A stretch of DNA of 11,286 nucleotides from Bacteroides sp. CAG:545 (GTDB lineage Bacteria > Bacteroidota > Bacteroidia > Bacteroidales > UBA932). Positions 1 through 7,549 of the stretch are shown here, one piece after another. The position numbers were made by a program, and so were the translations under genes. Numbering within the stretch: position 1 is the stretch's first letter; every line of letters begins with the position of its first letter. Under the pieces are notes generated by a model. That model ran no database searches and had not been told where the DNA came from. It saw nothing but the letters and a program-made list of their open reading frames with translations. The stretch covers positions 24,478 to 35,763 of the forward strand of contig HF996021.1 in assembly GCA_000432515.1 (NCBI GenBank), given 5' to 3'.

Positions 1-110
1 GAGAGCGGTTCGAGCAGGAAAAGAAGGAGGCGATGAGCAAACCGCTTGAAGGTGAAGCTCTTAACGATGCGCTTAGCAAACTGAAGGGAAAATTTGAACA
101 GGGCAAATAG
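1..110 (+). CDS. C-terminal end of an unidentified protein (partial)
   Basis: An open frame enters from the left edge (first full codon at position 3) and ends at TAG 108-110, leaving 35 residues. The peptide is highly charged and predicted helical, with E/K-rich segments such as ERFEQEKKEAM and ALSKLKGKF. This would fit a helical or coiled-coil tail, but no family can be recognised from so little. It lies 24 bases upstream of the next gene in the same direction, so the two may share a transcript. That it is coding is inferred from the open frame and the spacing; its function is unknown. Confidence 0.6.
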   Translation, partial: ERFEQEKKEAMSKPLEGEALNDALSKLKGKFEQGK

Positions 111-134
111 CCTCAATACTCGCGCTCAAAGGAC

Positions 135-698
135 ATGAACATCATCGTAAAGACCGCTTCAGGCCATATCATCGTCAGGCCGGACACGACTTGGGAAAAG
201 GACAACGAAGACATTTTTCCTCAGGATTTCATTGACACCCTGACATTTGCTCCGGTAATGTTCGCAAGAGTGTGCAAGCCGGGAAAATGCATAGGGACAA
301 GGTTCGCTGACCGGTATTACGACAGTGTGAACTTCGGCGTGCTGCTCTATCCTGAAAATCTGATAGGGACTGGCAGTGAAGACTTTGCAGCCGCATCCTG
401 CATTGACCATACATCATTCCTGCCTGCGCCTCTCTATCAGAAATGCGTTGCGCAGAACACCGAAAACGAGTTTGTGCTGATGCGGGAAGGAAGTGAGATC
501 TTCAGGATCAATGCGAGCGGGACAGGCAGTTTGGAGGCGGCTCTTACGGAGGCTTCCGGCAGAATTTATCTCAGGACCGGCGACCTTGTGGCAGTAGAAC
601 TTTCGTCACGCAGCCATCTGTGGTCGAGAGAAGACGGTATTGTCAATGTCCAGGGCACATTCTGCGAAAACCAGATCATTGACTTCAACATCAGGTAG
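135..698 (+). CDS. FAH-family-like protein, probable pseudoenzyme
   Basis: This 187-residue protein resembles the fumarylacetoacetate hydrolase (FAH) fold family, which normally uses a divalent metal to hydrolyse or decarboxylate acylpyruvate-type substrates. The best match is the core segment at residues 50-76 (GKCIGTRFADRYYD, then SVNFGVLLYPENL), which parallels the family's G-K-x-I...RF-A-x-RYYDAV...DFTARDL block. The late segment IYLRTGDLVAVEL (144-156) parallels the LKxGDLIFTGTP strand. The alignment is from memory. By it, the metal-binding E-x-E falls at A39-P40-V41 and the Asp of ARDL falls at N75, so all three ligands appear lost. The protein is also somewhat shorter than typical ~200-residue Bacteroidota members. 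It ends two bases before the flavoprotein gene, which suggests translational coupling. FAH ancestry is moderately supported; loss of catalysis is inferred. Confidence 0.6.
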   Translation: MNIIVKTASGHIIVRPDTTWEKDNEDIFPQDFIDTLTFAPVMFARVCKPGKCIGTRFADRYYDSVNFGVLLYPENLIGTGSEDFAAASCIDHTSFLPAPLYQKCVAQNTENEFVLMREGSEIFRINASGTGSLEAALTEASGRIYLRTGDLVAVELSSRSHLWSREDGIVNVQGTFCENQIIDFNIR

Positions 699-700
699 TT

Positions 701-2059
701 ATGCATTACGACATCATCATTATCGGTGGCGGCGCGGCAGGTCTTATGGCCGCTTACGGGGCCAGAACCGCATCGAAAGAGCGCCCGTCTGTCCTTGTCC
801 TCGAGAAAATGCCGAGACCGGGCAGAAAGATAATGATTACCGGCAAGGGAAGATGCAATTTTACCAACGTCAAGAGCTGGAGCGATTTTTCCTCACACGT
901 AAGGTCTAATTCCAATGTCCTGAGACCGGCATTCTACAGCCTCCCTCCCGATGCGCTGATAGATTTTTTCAATGCCAACGGAATGGAATCGGTGGTGGAA
1001 CGTGGAGACAGGGCGTTTCCGGTTTCGCACAGGTCCATGGATGTGGTGGATGCGCTTTATAGTGCGGCACGGAATGCTGGCGCGAGGGTTATGACAGATG
1101 CGCAAGTCACCGGAGTACGCATGGAAGAGGAGTTCGGAAACCGTATCTTCGCAGTGGAAACCGCTGACGGCCAGAGTTTTTCATCAGGCAGGCTGATTAT
1201 CGCCACTGGTGGTCTCTCATATCCGAATACAGGCTCTACGGGCGACGGATATACATTCGCCAAGTCACTCGGGCATAGCATAAAACAGTGTTTTCCTTCA
1301 TTGACGGCACTTGTTCCGAAAGAGTACAAGCTTCCGCTGGAGGAAAATAGTCCTGAACTTAAAGGGCACGTGGACAGGAGCGCCGCGCTTTCCGAAACCG
1401 GAACCGCTCTGTGCGGCAATTCATTGAAAAACATAGGGATAAGACTTTTCGTGAACGGAAGTGAGGTTCAGGAAATGGAGGGCGACATTGACTTTACTGA
1501 CGGCGGTCTCGAGGGTCCTGCAGGGTTTGCGATAAGCCGTAACGCCGTGAAGGCAATTCTGAACGGCAGCAAGGTGAAAGTGGTGCTGGACCTGAAGAGC
1601 GGAGTGCCTGCCGAGGAGTTCGAGAAAAGAGTCGCCGAACTGTGGAAAGAAGTGGGGGCGGACCCGAGAAGCAAGGGCAAAAGCGTACGGCAAATGGCCA
1701 AAGTGCTTCTGGGAAAGCTGATGCCATGGGAAATAATTCCGGGCTTCATGAAGTGCCATCCCGAAATAATAAGCGGAAGCAAAGGAAAAGAGACGCTCAA
1801 GATGCGTGCTCTTGTCAATGCTATCCGCAACTGGGAATTCGACATAGCCGGATATGTGGGCTATGAGCGCTGCGTCATCACGGCAGGCGGCGTTTCCTGC
1901 GACGAAATCGTGCCTAAGACGCTCAGTTCCAGAAAATGCCCCGGTTTGTATCTCTGCGGCGAAGTGCTTGACATTGACGCAGATACTGGCGGCTACAATC
2001 TTCAGATCGCTTTCTCCACCGGTTATCTTGCCGGAAGGTCCGCTGCACTGTCGCTTTAG
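701..2059 (+). CDS. HI0933/YhiN (BaiN-like) family FAD-dependent oxidoreductase
   Basis: This 452-residue protein is full length for the HI0933-like flavoprotein family, also annotated as aminoacetone oxidase family or BaiN-like NAD(P)/FAD-dependent oxidoreductases. The N-terminal Rossmann motif is GGGAAG (residues 9-14), with an acidic residue at E35 ending the second strand. Family signatures follow: GRKIMITGKGRCNFTN (41-56), ATGGLSYPNTGSTGDGY (168-184), ITAGGVS (393-399), and a C-terminal FAD-contact region near 415-441 (GLYLCGEVLDIDADTGGYN, then LQIAFSTG). It is probably a cytosolic redox enzyme. Physiological substrates are unknown for most of the family, and bile-acid reduction by BaiN is a special case that should not be assumed here. 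ATG 701 is the natural start because the dinucleotide-binding strand begins at residue 4. The gene converges with the minus-strand operon, leaving only 30 bases between stop codons, and no clear terminator hairpin is seen there. Confidence 0.93.
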   Translation: MHYDIIIIGGGAAGLMAAYGARTASKERPSVLVLEKMPRPGRKIMITGKGRCNFTNVKSWSDFSSHVRSNSNVLRPAFYSLPPDALIDFFNANGMESVVERGDRAFPVSHRSMDVVDALYSAARNAGARVMTDAQVTGVRMEEEFGNRIFAVETADGQSFSSGRLIIATGGLSYPNTGSTGDGYTFAKSLGHSIKQCFPSLTALVPKEYKLPLEENSPELKGHVDRSAALSETGTALCGNSLKNIGIRLFVNGSEVQEMEGDIDFTDGGLEGPAGFAISRNAVKAILNGSKVKVVLDLKSGVPAEEFEKRVAELWKEVGADPRSKGKSVRQMAKVLLGKLMPWEIIPGFMKCHPEIISGSKGKETLKMRALVNAIRNWEFDIAGYVGYERCVITAGGVSCDEIVPKTLSSRKCPGLYLCGEVLDIDADTGGYNLQIAFSTGYLAGRSAALSL

Positions 2060-2089
2060 TTTTTCAGAACAGCTTCTCAGGCGCTGCTC

Positions 2090-2590
2090 TTATCGCTTCA
2101 AAGCTTTCATCAGAGACTTCACTACCCTCTGCGCCTTGCGGCTCGGAAGTATCCAGACATATGCTGTCAATGCAGCCAAAACCACTGCGCAGATGGTGTT
2201 CAGCACACCGTGCACGAATATTATATCCAGGACGAAACCGACCAGGAGGACAGCCATCACCACTCCCCTGAGCATCGTGCTGCGGTTGCCTTCCTTGAAT
2301 GTAGCCGCATAACGGTGAGGATCAGACTCACCACCGTCGGCGCTCTCCAGATGACAGGAGATGTATCGCACCCGCCAAATGCTGGACCAGTCCAGAAACA
2401 GGTCGCACTCGCCTGTTGACTCCGGAAGTTCCGCTTCAGACAGATCAGCCGGCTTCAGCACCTTGCCATAGACTTCCATTTCTGCTTTCACCTGTCCTAA
2501 AGTGTCTCCAAAGTCGCTTTTGGTTTCAAACAATACCATTCCCGCATCCAGCATCTGGACTTTTCCGTCAAACTTTTTCATATCTCGCAT
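2090..2590 (-). CDS. Small two-helix membrane protein, function unknown
   Basis: I do not recognise this protein. From ATG 2590 it has 166 residues: a soluble N-terminal part of about 105 residues, then two hydrophobic helices at about 109-126 (GVVMAVLLVGFVLDIIFV) and 128-148, then a short strongly basic tail (RKAQRVVKSLMKALKR). This fits an inner-membrane protein with both termini in the cytoplasm by the positive-inside rule. The frame is open further upstream, but ATG 2590 lies four bases after the stop of the preceding gene, so it is preferred; ATG 2581 is an alternative. It is the last gene of the minus-strand cluster. Two helices are far too few for a BtuC/FecC-type permease, so it does not supply the missing transporter for the binding protein before it. 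Confidence 0.75.
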   Translation of the reverse strand: MRDMKKFDGKVQMLDAGMVLFETKSDFGDTLGQVKAEMEVYGKVLKPADLSEAELPESTGECDLFLDWSSIWRVRYISCHLESADGGESDPHRYAATFKEGNRSTMLRGVVMAVLLVGFVLDIIFVHGVLNTICAVVLAALTAYVWILPSRKAQRVVKSLMKALKR

Positions 2591-2594
2591 CGTA

Positions 2595-3659
2595 TCAATT
2601 CTGTTTAGCCAATTTCTTATAATAATGCAAAGGGGCATCCTGAATCAGTCCCGGATGCAGGATTCTTATCAAATCTGAAAGAATCAGATCAGGACGGACA
2701 GCTCCGCTTTCCCAGAAGTCGTTGCCACCGCGCGGCGTAGTGCGCAAAGTATTGTTATATACATTGTCAGCGCAGCCGAACTTTCCGAAAACCGGTGACG
2801 AGGCGTATAAGGCATCGAGAGAGTCGAACCATCCTGTATTCAGCCACACCTGGGCATCTTTCGACAGCAGATACGCCTGCTCCACGGAAACCGTTCCGGA
2901 CTCTGATTTTCCAGCAACGGCACCGAGCACCTCTCCCCCGGCATCATGTATAAGCCGGGACATATAATTGTCGCCGCCCGGGATGTACCAGACATCTGAA
3001 TACGGGACATTGACAAGGACTTTTTTTCTCCCATTATCCTGATTTACAGCAGCTTGCACTATAGCAGAGAGCGAATCATAATCTGCACGGACCGCCTCAT
3101 ATAAAGAATCGGCCACAGCCGTCTTTCCTGTCAATGCACCGAAAAGTTTTATATACGAAGCCCTGCCGAGCGGATTGTTCTCCAGATAATCATTGAGCAC
3201 CAGTACATTGACACCCAACGAACGAAGCTTTTTCACGAAGTCTGAACCCGGCAGGCTGTAGGCCGTCACGAGGTCGGGCGACATTGACAATATCCTTTCA
3301 TAGTCAGCCGCCACATCCGAACCGACATCAGCAACTTTGCCTTCGGCGAAACGCCTCTGTATCAATGTGTCAGAAATGTATTTTATACCTGAGACACCGC
3401 ATATCAGGCTGTCGCATCCGATCGCTGAAAGGCAGGCGATGTGACTGGAGGACATGCATACGAGCCTCTTAAGCTTCCTGTCCAATGTGATGCTGTCCTG
3501 GATGCTGCCGTCCGGATGGTACGTCCATATCCGGCACGCTGTTCCTGACGTGTCTATCCGATAGAGTACGCCGCCAGGCTTTTCCGTCTCCGTGCGGTGT
3601 GTGCACGAGGCGAAAGCGAGCAGCAGAACTGCAACAGACATGAACCGGAACAGTCTCAT
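2595..3659 (-). CDS. BtuF/FepB-type ABC transporter substrate-binding lipoprotein
   Basis: This 354-residue protein has a lipoprotein signal peptide (MRLFRFMSVAVLLLAFASC, lipid Cys at residue 19). A linker of roughly 45 residues follows, then a periplasmic-binding domain of the helical-backbone TroA/BtuF type used for cobalamin, heme and Fe-siderophore uptake. Typical elements are KRLVCMSSSHIACLSAIGC (64-82), VADVGSDVAADYERILSMSP (109-128), the long-helix segment with SLGVNVLVLND (147-157) and FGALTGKT (173-180), and a C-terminal segment with NDFWESGAVRPDLILSDLI. The mature protein is probably anchored to a membrane and faces the periplasm. The ligand cannot be assigned from sequence. It starts five bases after the sulfatase stop and ends four bases before the small membrane gene, so the three are co-transcribed. 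The cognate permease and ATPase are absent from this window. Confidence 0.87.
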   Translation of the reverse strand: MRLFRFMSVAVLLLAFASCTHRTETEKPGGVLYRIDTSGTACRIWTYHPDGSIQDSITLDRKLKRLVCMSSSHIACLSAIGCDSLICGVSGIKYISDTLIQRRFAEGKVADVGSDVAADYERILSMSPDLVTAYSLPGSDFVKKLRSLGVNVLVLNDYLENNPLGRASYIKLFGALTGKTAVADSLYEAVRADYDSLSAIVQAAVNQDNGRKKVLVNVPYSDVWYIPGGDNYMSRLIHDAGGEVLGAVAGKSESGTVSVEQAYLLSKDAQVWLNTGWFDSLDALYASSPVFGKFGCADNVYNNTLRTTPRGGNDFWESGAVRPDLILSDLIRILHPGLIQDAPLHYYKKLAKQN

Positions 3660-3664
3660 AAGGC

Positions 3665-5248
3665 CTAAAGCGAATCAGGATAGTTTATATCCATACAGAA
3701 TTTAGGGACTTCCGGATTTGCATCACAATGGCTGTCCCTGACTGCGGACCACATTGACCTGACTATCTCAGGGTGCGAAGCAGCAACATCGTTCTGCTCC
3801 TGCGGGTCTTCATTGAGATTGTACAGTTCCATTTCGGAGTTGCCCTTCAGTACTTTGCGCACGATGCCTTTCCATTCTCCCATCCTGACTGCCACCCAAC
3901 CCTTGGATGCCGGAAATTCCCAGTAAAGGTATTCGTGGTCGCGCTGCGGTGCCAAGCTCATGTCATTGGCCTTGGCATAACGCTGTCCGCCACGAGTCTC
4001 CGCCAGAACGGTCGGCGCGAAGGAAACGCCGTCATTCTCAGGGGCATTGACACCGGCGATTTCCGCCAATGTCGGCATCAGGTCGGCGAAACTGGACATG
4101 CGTGTTATACGTCCGCAATTCTTGTTGTTGCCCCAGTGCAGGATGAACGGCATCCTGATTCCGCCTTCGTGCAATGATGATTTTCCCCAGCCTTTACCGC
4201 ATTTGAACGGGCCGCCGCTCTGGAAATACTCCATCGGAGAGTTACCGTTGCTTGCCGGGCCATTGTCTGAAGATACTATAAATATGGTGTTGTTCCAGAC
4301 TCCGAGGTCCTTGAGTTTCTTGACGAGATTGCCGACTTGCGTGTCAATGTGGGTAACCATAGCAGCATAGGTCGCGTGAGGGTATCTGTTCGGAAGGTAC
4401 ATTCCAGGGTTTGTGCAAGGTTCCTCGTCTCCGAGTTTGTCCACATAGTACTTCACCTCATCGGCCGGTGCCTGGACTGCACTGTGCGGGACAGTTGTAG
4501 TCCACATCAGGAAGAACGGTGAGGAGGCATTGTCCTCCACAAACTTGACCATCTTGTCATACATCAGGTCACAGCTGTAATTCTTACCTCCGTATATTTC
4601 GTAGTTGGCCGGATCGTATCTGTCCAGCGAGTCAGGAAATCTGCAACCCTGCACGACGAGTTCATTGCCCGTCTCGACTTCCACGCCGTTCTCCCATAGC
4701 TTCACAGGGTAGTATGAATGCGCAAGTGCCTGACAATTAAATCCATAGAAATAGTCAAATCCCATTGTATTCGGCAGAGATGCGCTTTTCGGAAAGCCAA
4801 GTCCCCACTTTCCCACCATTGCTGTCCTGTAACCGGCCGACTGCAGCATTGTCGCAATCGTCTGAGTTCCTTCTTCGAGAGGAAACTGGCCTTGTTCTTC
4901 CGGATTCAGGAACACTCCGTTCCATCCGAGGCTGTCTTTAGGGACATAATGTTCTTCATTTGCGCGTATCTGGCTGTGGCCCATATGCTTGCCCGTAAGA
5001 AGACAGCATCTGGACGGAGATGAGAGCGGCGCTGCTGAATACATATCCGTGAACAGCAACCCCTGCGAGGCCAATGCATCTATGTTAGGCGTTTCGATTT
5101 TCTGCTGCCCGTAGCATCCCAAGTCGCCATATCCGAGGTCGTCGAAAAGCAGGAAAACCACATTGGGTTTCTTCACGTCCTGTTTCCCGCAGGCGCACAG
5201 GCTCAGTGCCGCTGTTGCCGCTGTTACAAGTTTTTTTCCGTTATTCAT
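3665..5248 (-). CDS. S1-family (arylsulfatase-like) sulfatase lipoprotein, Ser-type
   Basis: This 527-residue alkaline-phosphatase-superfamily sulfatase hydrolyses sulfate esters, probably on a glycan. The signal peptide ends in a lipobox (SLCAC, Cys 20), so it is a lipoprotein of the periplasm or cell surface. Visible catalytic features are FDDLGYGD (metal ligands D36, D37), the sulfatase signature SSPSRCCLLTG (76-86), GKWGLG (K147), H255 in VPHSAVQAP, SSDNGP (D328, N329), and K356 before EGGIR. The signature begins with Ser76 rather than Cys, so formylglycine would be made by an anaerobic radical-SAM maturase (anSME), which must be encoded elsewhere. Length and motif order are complete. It is preceded 21 bases upstream by the deacylase gene and followed five bases later by the binding-protein gene. 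Substrate and S1 subfamily are not assigned. Confidence 0.93.
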   Translation of the reverse strand: MNNGKKLVTAATAALSLCACGKQDVKKPNVVFLLFDDLGYGDLGCYGQQKIETPNIDALASQGLLFTDMYSAAPLSSPSRCCLLTGKHMGHSQIRANEEHYVPKDSLGWNGVFLNPEEQGQFPLEEGTQTIATMLQSAGYRTAMVGKWGLGFPKSASLPNTMGFDYFYGFNCQALAHSYYPVKLWENGVEVETGNELVVQGCRFPDSLDRYDPANYEIYGGKNYSCDLMYDKMVKFVEDNASSPFFLMWTTTVPHSAVQAPADEVKYYVDKLGDEEPCTNPGMYLPNRYPHATYAAMVTHIDTQVGNLVKKLKDLGVWNNTIFIVSSDNGPASNGNSPMEYFQSGGPFKCGKGWGKSSLHEGGIRMPFILHWGNNKNCGRITRMSSFADLMPTLAEIAGVNAPENDGVSFAPTVLAETRGGQRYAKANDMSLAPQRDHEYLYWEFPASKGWVAVRMGEWKGIVRKVLKGNSEMELYNLNEDPQEQNDVAASHPEIVRSMWSAVRDSHCDANPEVPKFCMDINYPDSL

Positions 5249-5269
5249 CAGTCTGTCAGTTTAGTGGTG

Positions 5270-5803
5270 TCATATTATCGTCGGGACATGTCCGCAGGCG
5301 GGCAGGAATTTGTCCAGCAGATCGGATTTGTCCAGTTTGATGAAGCAGGTGGCAGTGCCGTCCGTGCAGCAGAAATGGCCGTTTTCGAGGACCTGCCTGT
5401 CAATGATGATGTGCACGTCTTTTGCAGATTCCAGACAGGCGCTCAGGACCGTAGTGGCGCCATGCTCAGTCCCGGCTATCTCCATAAGCTTTTCGCCTGA
5501 GGCAAATGAGACTCTTGAGATTCCGAGAGCATGGCCGAACTCCTTGGTAATGAAAGGTTTGTCTGCAGGCATGGCATACAGATAGAAAACAGTCTGCTGA
5601 CGGTTGCACAGAAACACGGTCTTGACTATCCTCTCTCCGATTGCCGCATCGATATTTCGGCAATCCTCCATCGTTATTCCCGGATCGGTATCCACCCGCC
5701 CGAAAGGTATATTGTTCTGAGCCAATGTCTCATACACCTTCTTCTGCAAGGGGGTCGCAAACACTTCCGGCGCCTCTCTCTTTATTTCACTAACGTAAAA
5801 CAC
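5270..5803 (-). CDS. PrdX/YbaK-type aminoacyl-tRNA deacylase (ProXp-like)
   Basis: From GTG 5803 this is a 177-residue YbaK/ProX-domain protein of the PrdX group, stand-alone relatives of the prolyl-tRNA synthetase editing domain that hydrolyse mischarged tRNA such as Ala-tRNA-Pro. Diagnostic segments are VYETLAQNNIPFGRVDTDPG (23-42), the family Lys in IVKTVFLCNRQ (59-69, K61), YLYAMPADKPF (74-84), GISRVSFAS (94-102) and SDLLDKFLPA (160-169). It should act in the cytosol. The frame is open to another GTG at 5869, but the extra codons are AT-rich and encode an atypical Phe/Cys-rich stretch, so the shorter start is preferred. The stretch contains a TAACTTTA element (minus strand, 5837-5830) similar to the Bacteroidota -7 box, but no -33 TTTG is visible. 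A housekeeping editing factor inside an outer-membrane cluster is an odd position. The exact tRNA specificity is not determinable. Confidence 0.85.
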   Translation of the reverse strand: MFYVSEIKREAPEVFATPLQKKVYETLAQNNIPFGRVDTDPGITMEDCRNIDAAIGERIVKTVFLCNRQQTVFYLYAMPADKPFITKEFGHALGISRVSFASGEKLMEIAGTEHGATTVLSACLESAKDVHIIIDRQVLENGHFCCTDGTATCFIKLDKSDLLDKFLPACGHVPTII

Positions 5804-5907
5804 AGCACATTCTCTAAAAAAACAACCTTTAAAGTTAATGAAATAATTTGAGAATTGCTCCAGCAGCACCGGTTTTTGCTGAGGGCGTTTTCCGGCGTGT
5901 CAGAATG

Positions 5908-6519
5908 TTATTGAGGGCGTGGAACTTTGCCCTTGCCGGAAACGCACTTGAACTTGTAAGTGAGGGTTCCTGTCACAGGCTGGGCAGAGCGTTCGTCACG
6001 CAGCACCGAATATCCCGAAAGATACAGGATATCATCCCCCTCCAGCCTGACATTCATCTTATAGAAATAGCCTTGGCAGCGATCGTCATCGGATATTTTC
6101 CCATAATAAGGGTCAATGCCCAGATCATAATTCCCTGACGAGTCCACGGAGAATGTCGGCGTATAAACACGCTTGTTCCAAAACGCGCTTGAAGTATTCA
6201 GGTAGATATCTTCTATCAATAGACTGATTCTCACGGTGGTACGATACGGCACCGTCATGTCTATCTCTATTCCGGTTTCATCTGTCAGGTCCGGCACCTC
6301 TTTCAATTCATCAAAAATCGAAGCGGAAGCCACACCGTCGCCATTCAGGTCCACCGGTGCCCCGTCCCATTCCGCGCCGACGAGTTCATACTCACCGACA
6401 AGCCTGTCCATCGCGGCACGTGCCGCATCCGTCATATCATACGAGACCTTGTCCTTGTCACACGCTATCGCGGCCATAAGGGTCAATGCCAATGCAAGAG
6501 CAAAATTTATCTTGTTCAT
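5908..6519 (-). CDS. Lipocalin-like secreted lipoprotein, function unknown
   Basis: This 203-residue lipoprotein has a signal peptide with a clear lipobox (MAAIAC, Cys 20). After a short linker comes a probable beta-rich domain that starts RLVGEYELVGAEWDG and continues with DLNGDGVASASIFDEL. That pattern is common in small Bacteroidota lipocalin-like lipoproteins, where the D-x-N-x-D-G stretch can resemble a calcium-binding loop. The tail is basic (KGKVPRPQ). It starts five bases after the DUF4249 gene ends, so it is almost certainly translated with the receptor and DUF4249 genes and may be an accessory surface subunit of that uptake system. The family name is a tentative resemblance; the lipoprotein call is firm. 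Confidence 0.75.
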   Translation of the reverse strand: MNKINFALALALTLMAAIACDKDKVSYDMTDAARAAMDRLVGEYELVGAEWDGAPVDLNGDGVASASIFDELKEVPDLTDETGIEIDMTVPYRTTVRISLLIEDIYLNTSSAFWNKRVYTPTFSVDSSGNYDLGIDPYYGKISDDDRCQGYFYKMNVRLEGDDILYLSGYSVLRDERSAQPVTGTLTYKFKCVSGKGKVPRPQ

Positions 6520-6524
6520 TACTG

Positions 6525-7544
6525 TTATCTCTTTTTAAGATCAATACAGAAATCCGACGGAGTCATAATCGAAACCATGCCGGTACCGCCGCTGACATTG
6601 CTCGGATAAGGAATTTCATCAATGAAGTTCCAGGAACCCTGCTCCGAATTGTCGAATGCGTAGTCGTTCATATAAGTATAGGTGCTTCGGGACATTGACA
6701 ATACACGGAAACAGATTTTCCCGTATTCGGCCGGCACATATTCGTCACGCGACCATGAATTCGGATAATAATTATGCAGAAGTGTCTTTTCCACAGCCAG
6801 TTTCAATGTGTATTCCTTGTCAGCGAAAGTATTGTCAGTAAACAAGTTATATTCATTGGCATAATAATTATCCACGTCACTGGAATTGTCTTCCATACCT
6901 ATTTTCAGATTCCTGTACAGCAGGCTCTCGTACTTGTTGTCGAAGACGATGTCCCTGGAGGCCCTGCACAAGAACTGGCCTTCCTTGTATGGACTGCCGG
7001 ACGGCACTTCTGAAGCCCTGTACTCTGATTCATAAGACATTACCATACGGTAGAAATTCCTTTCTCCGGCAACGTCCTGCAGATGGACCTTGGTCATATA
7101 GAATCCTGTCAGTTCGCCTCCTTTGTTCTTCGCCATGAATGACGACGTATCCACGGCATTGACAACAGGCGCCTTGGGAGCGACACCGGTCACCTCGGCA
7201 TGGGCGTCGCCGGCATCTACCGTGATCCTGACCTCGTCACCGGCATTGAAAGGAGCCTTGAACCGGACGGCATTGGCATAGTACGAGAACCGGTCCGGCT
7301 CGGTCACCTTGTCCGTAGATGTCACCAGTTTGCCGTTCACGTAGCAGTCCAGATGGGCTGCCTCGACGGGTTTCACATCGTCATACATGCCCCAGGTAAG
7401 ATAAACCGTATGCAGCGTGTCGCCCGCCACCAGATTGCCGTTCACCACGAGCATCTTCTCCGGGCCCTCCCTGCGCAGGTCAATGTACTCTTCACATGCG
7501 ACAGACATCATTGCCGCAATTATTATCAATATTGACTTCTTCAT
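6525..7544 (-). CDS. DUF4249-family surface lipoprotein
   Basis: This 339-residue lipoprotein has a short signal peptide (MKKSILIIIAAMMSVAC, Cys 17) followed at once by EEYIDLRREGPEKMLVVNG, the usual opening of DUF4249 proteins. The rest alternates strand-like segments and aromatic-rich loops, with a central RNFYRMVMSYES segment and a C-terminal region ending SDFCIDLKKR. In Bacteroidota, DUF4249 genes are commonly found directly beside a TonB-dependent receptor, as here (five-base gap to the receptor stop). They are thought to act as its outer-membrane partner, by analogy with the SusD and SusC arrangement. That role is inference from context and no ligand is known. A net acidic N-terminus directly after the lipid Cys (EEYID) would be compatible with surface export signals seen in this phylum. 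Confidence 0.85.
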   Translation of the reverse strand: MKKSILIIIAAMMSVACEEYIDLRREGPEKMLVVNGNLVAGDTLHTVYLTWGMYDDVKPVEAAHLDCYVNGKLVTSTDKVTEPDRFSYYANAVRFKAPFNAGDEVRITVDAGDAHAEVTGVAPKAPVVNAVDTSSFMAKNKGGELTGFYMTKVHLQDVAGERNFYRMVMSYESEYRASEVPSGSPYKEGQFLCRASRDIVFDNKYESLLYRNLKIGMEDNSSDVDNYYANEYNLFTDNTFADKEYTLKLAVEKTLLHNYYPNSWSRDEYVPAEYGKICFRVLSMSRSTYTYMNDYAFDNSEQGSWNFIDEIPYPSNVSGGTGMVSIMTPSDFCIDLKKR

Positions 7545-7549
7545 GATTT

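Noticed and set aside
1057..1845. Open minus-strand frames opposite the flavoprotein gene
   Set aside because: They are antisense to a complete, well-conserved gene and show no family motif.
2060..2089. A bidirectional terminator between the convergent stops
   Set aside because: Only a three-base AGC/GCT stem near 2072-2086 is present, with no stable hairpin followed by a T run.
2591..2638. Longer N-terminus for the small membrane protein
   Set aside because: It would overlap the preceding gene by 44 bases, while ATG 2590 follows that gene's stop by four bases.
6108..6490. Repeat of ATAAGGGTCAATGCC at about 6106 and 6476
   Set aside because: The shared 15 bases include the over-represented GTCAATG word and lie in different coding contexts, so a chance extension is the simplest explanation.
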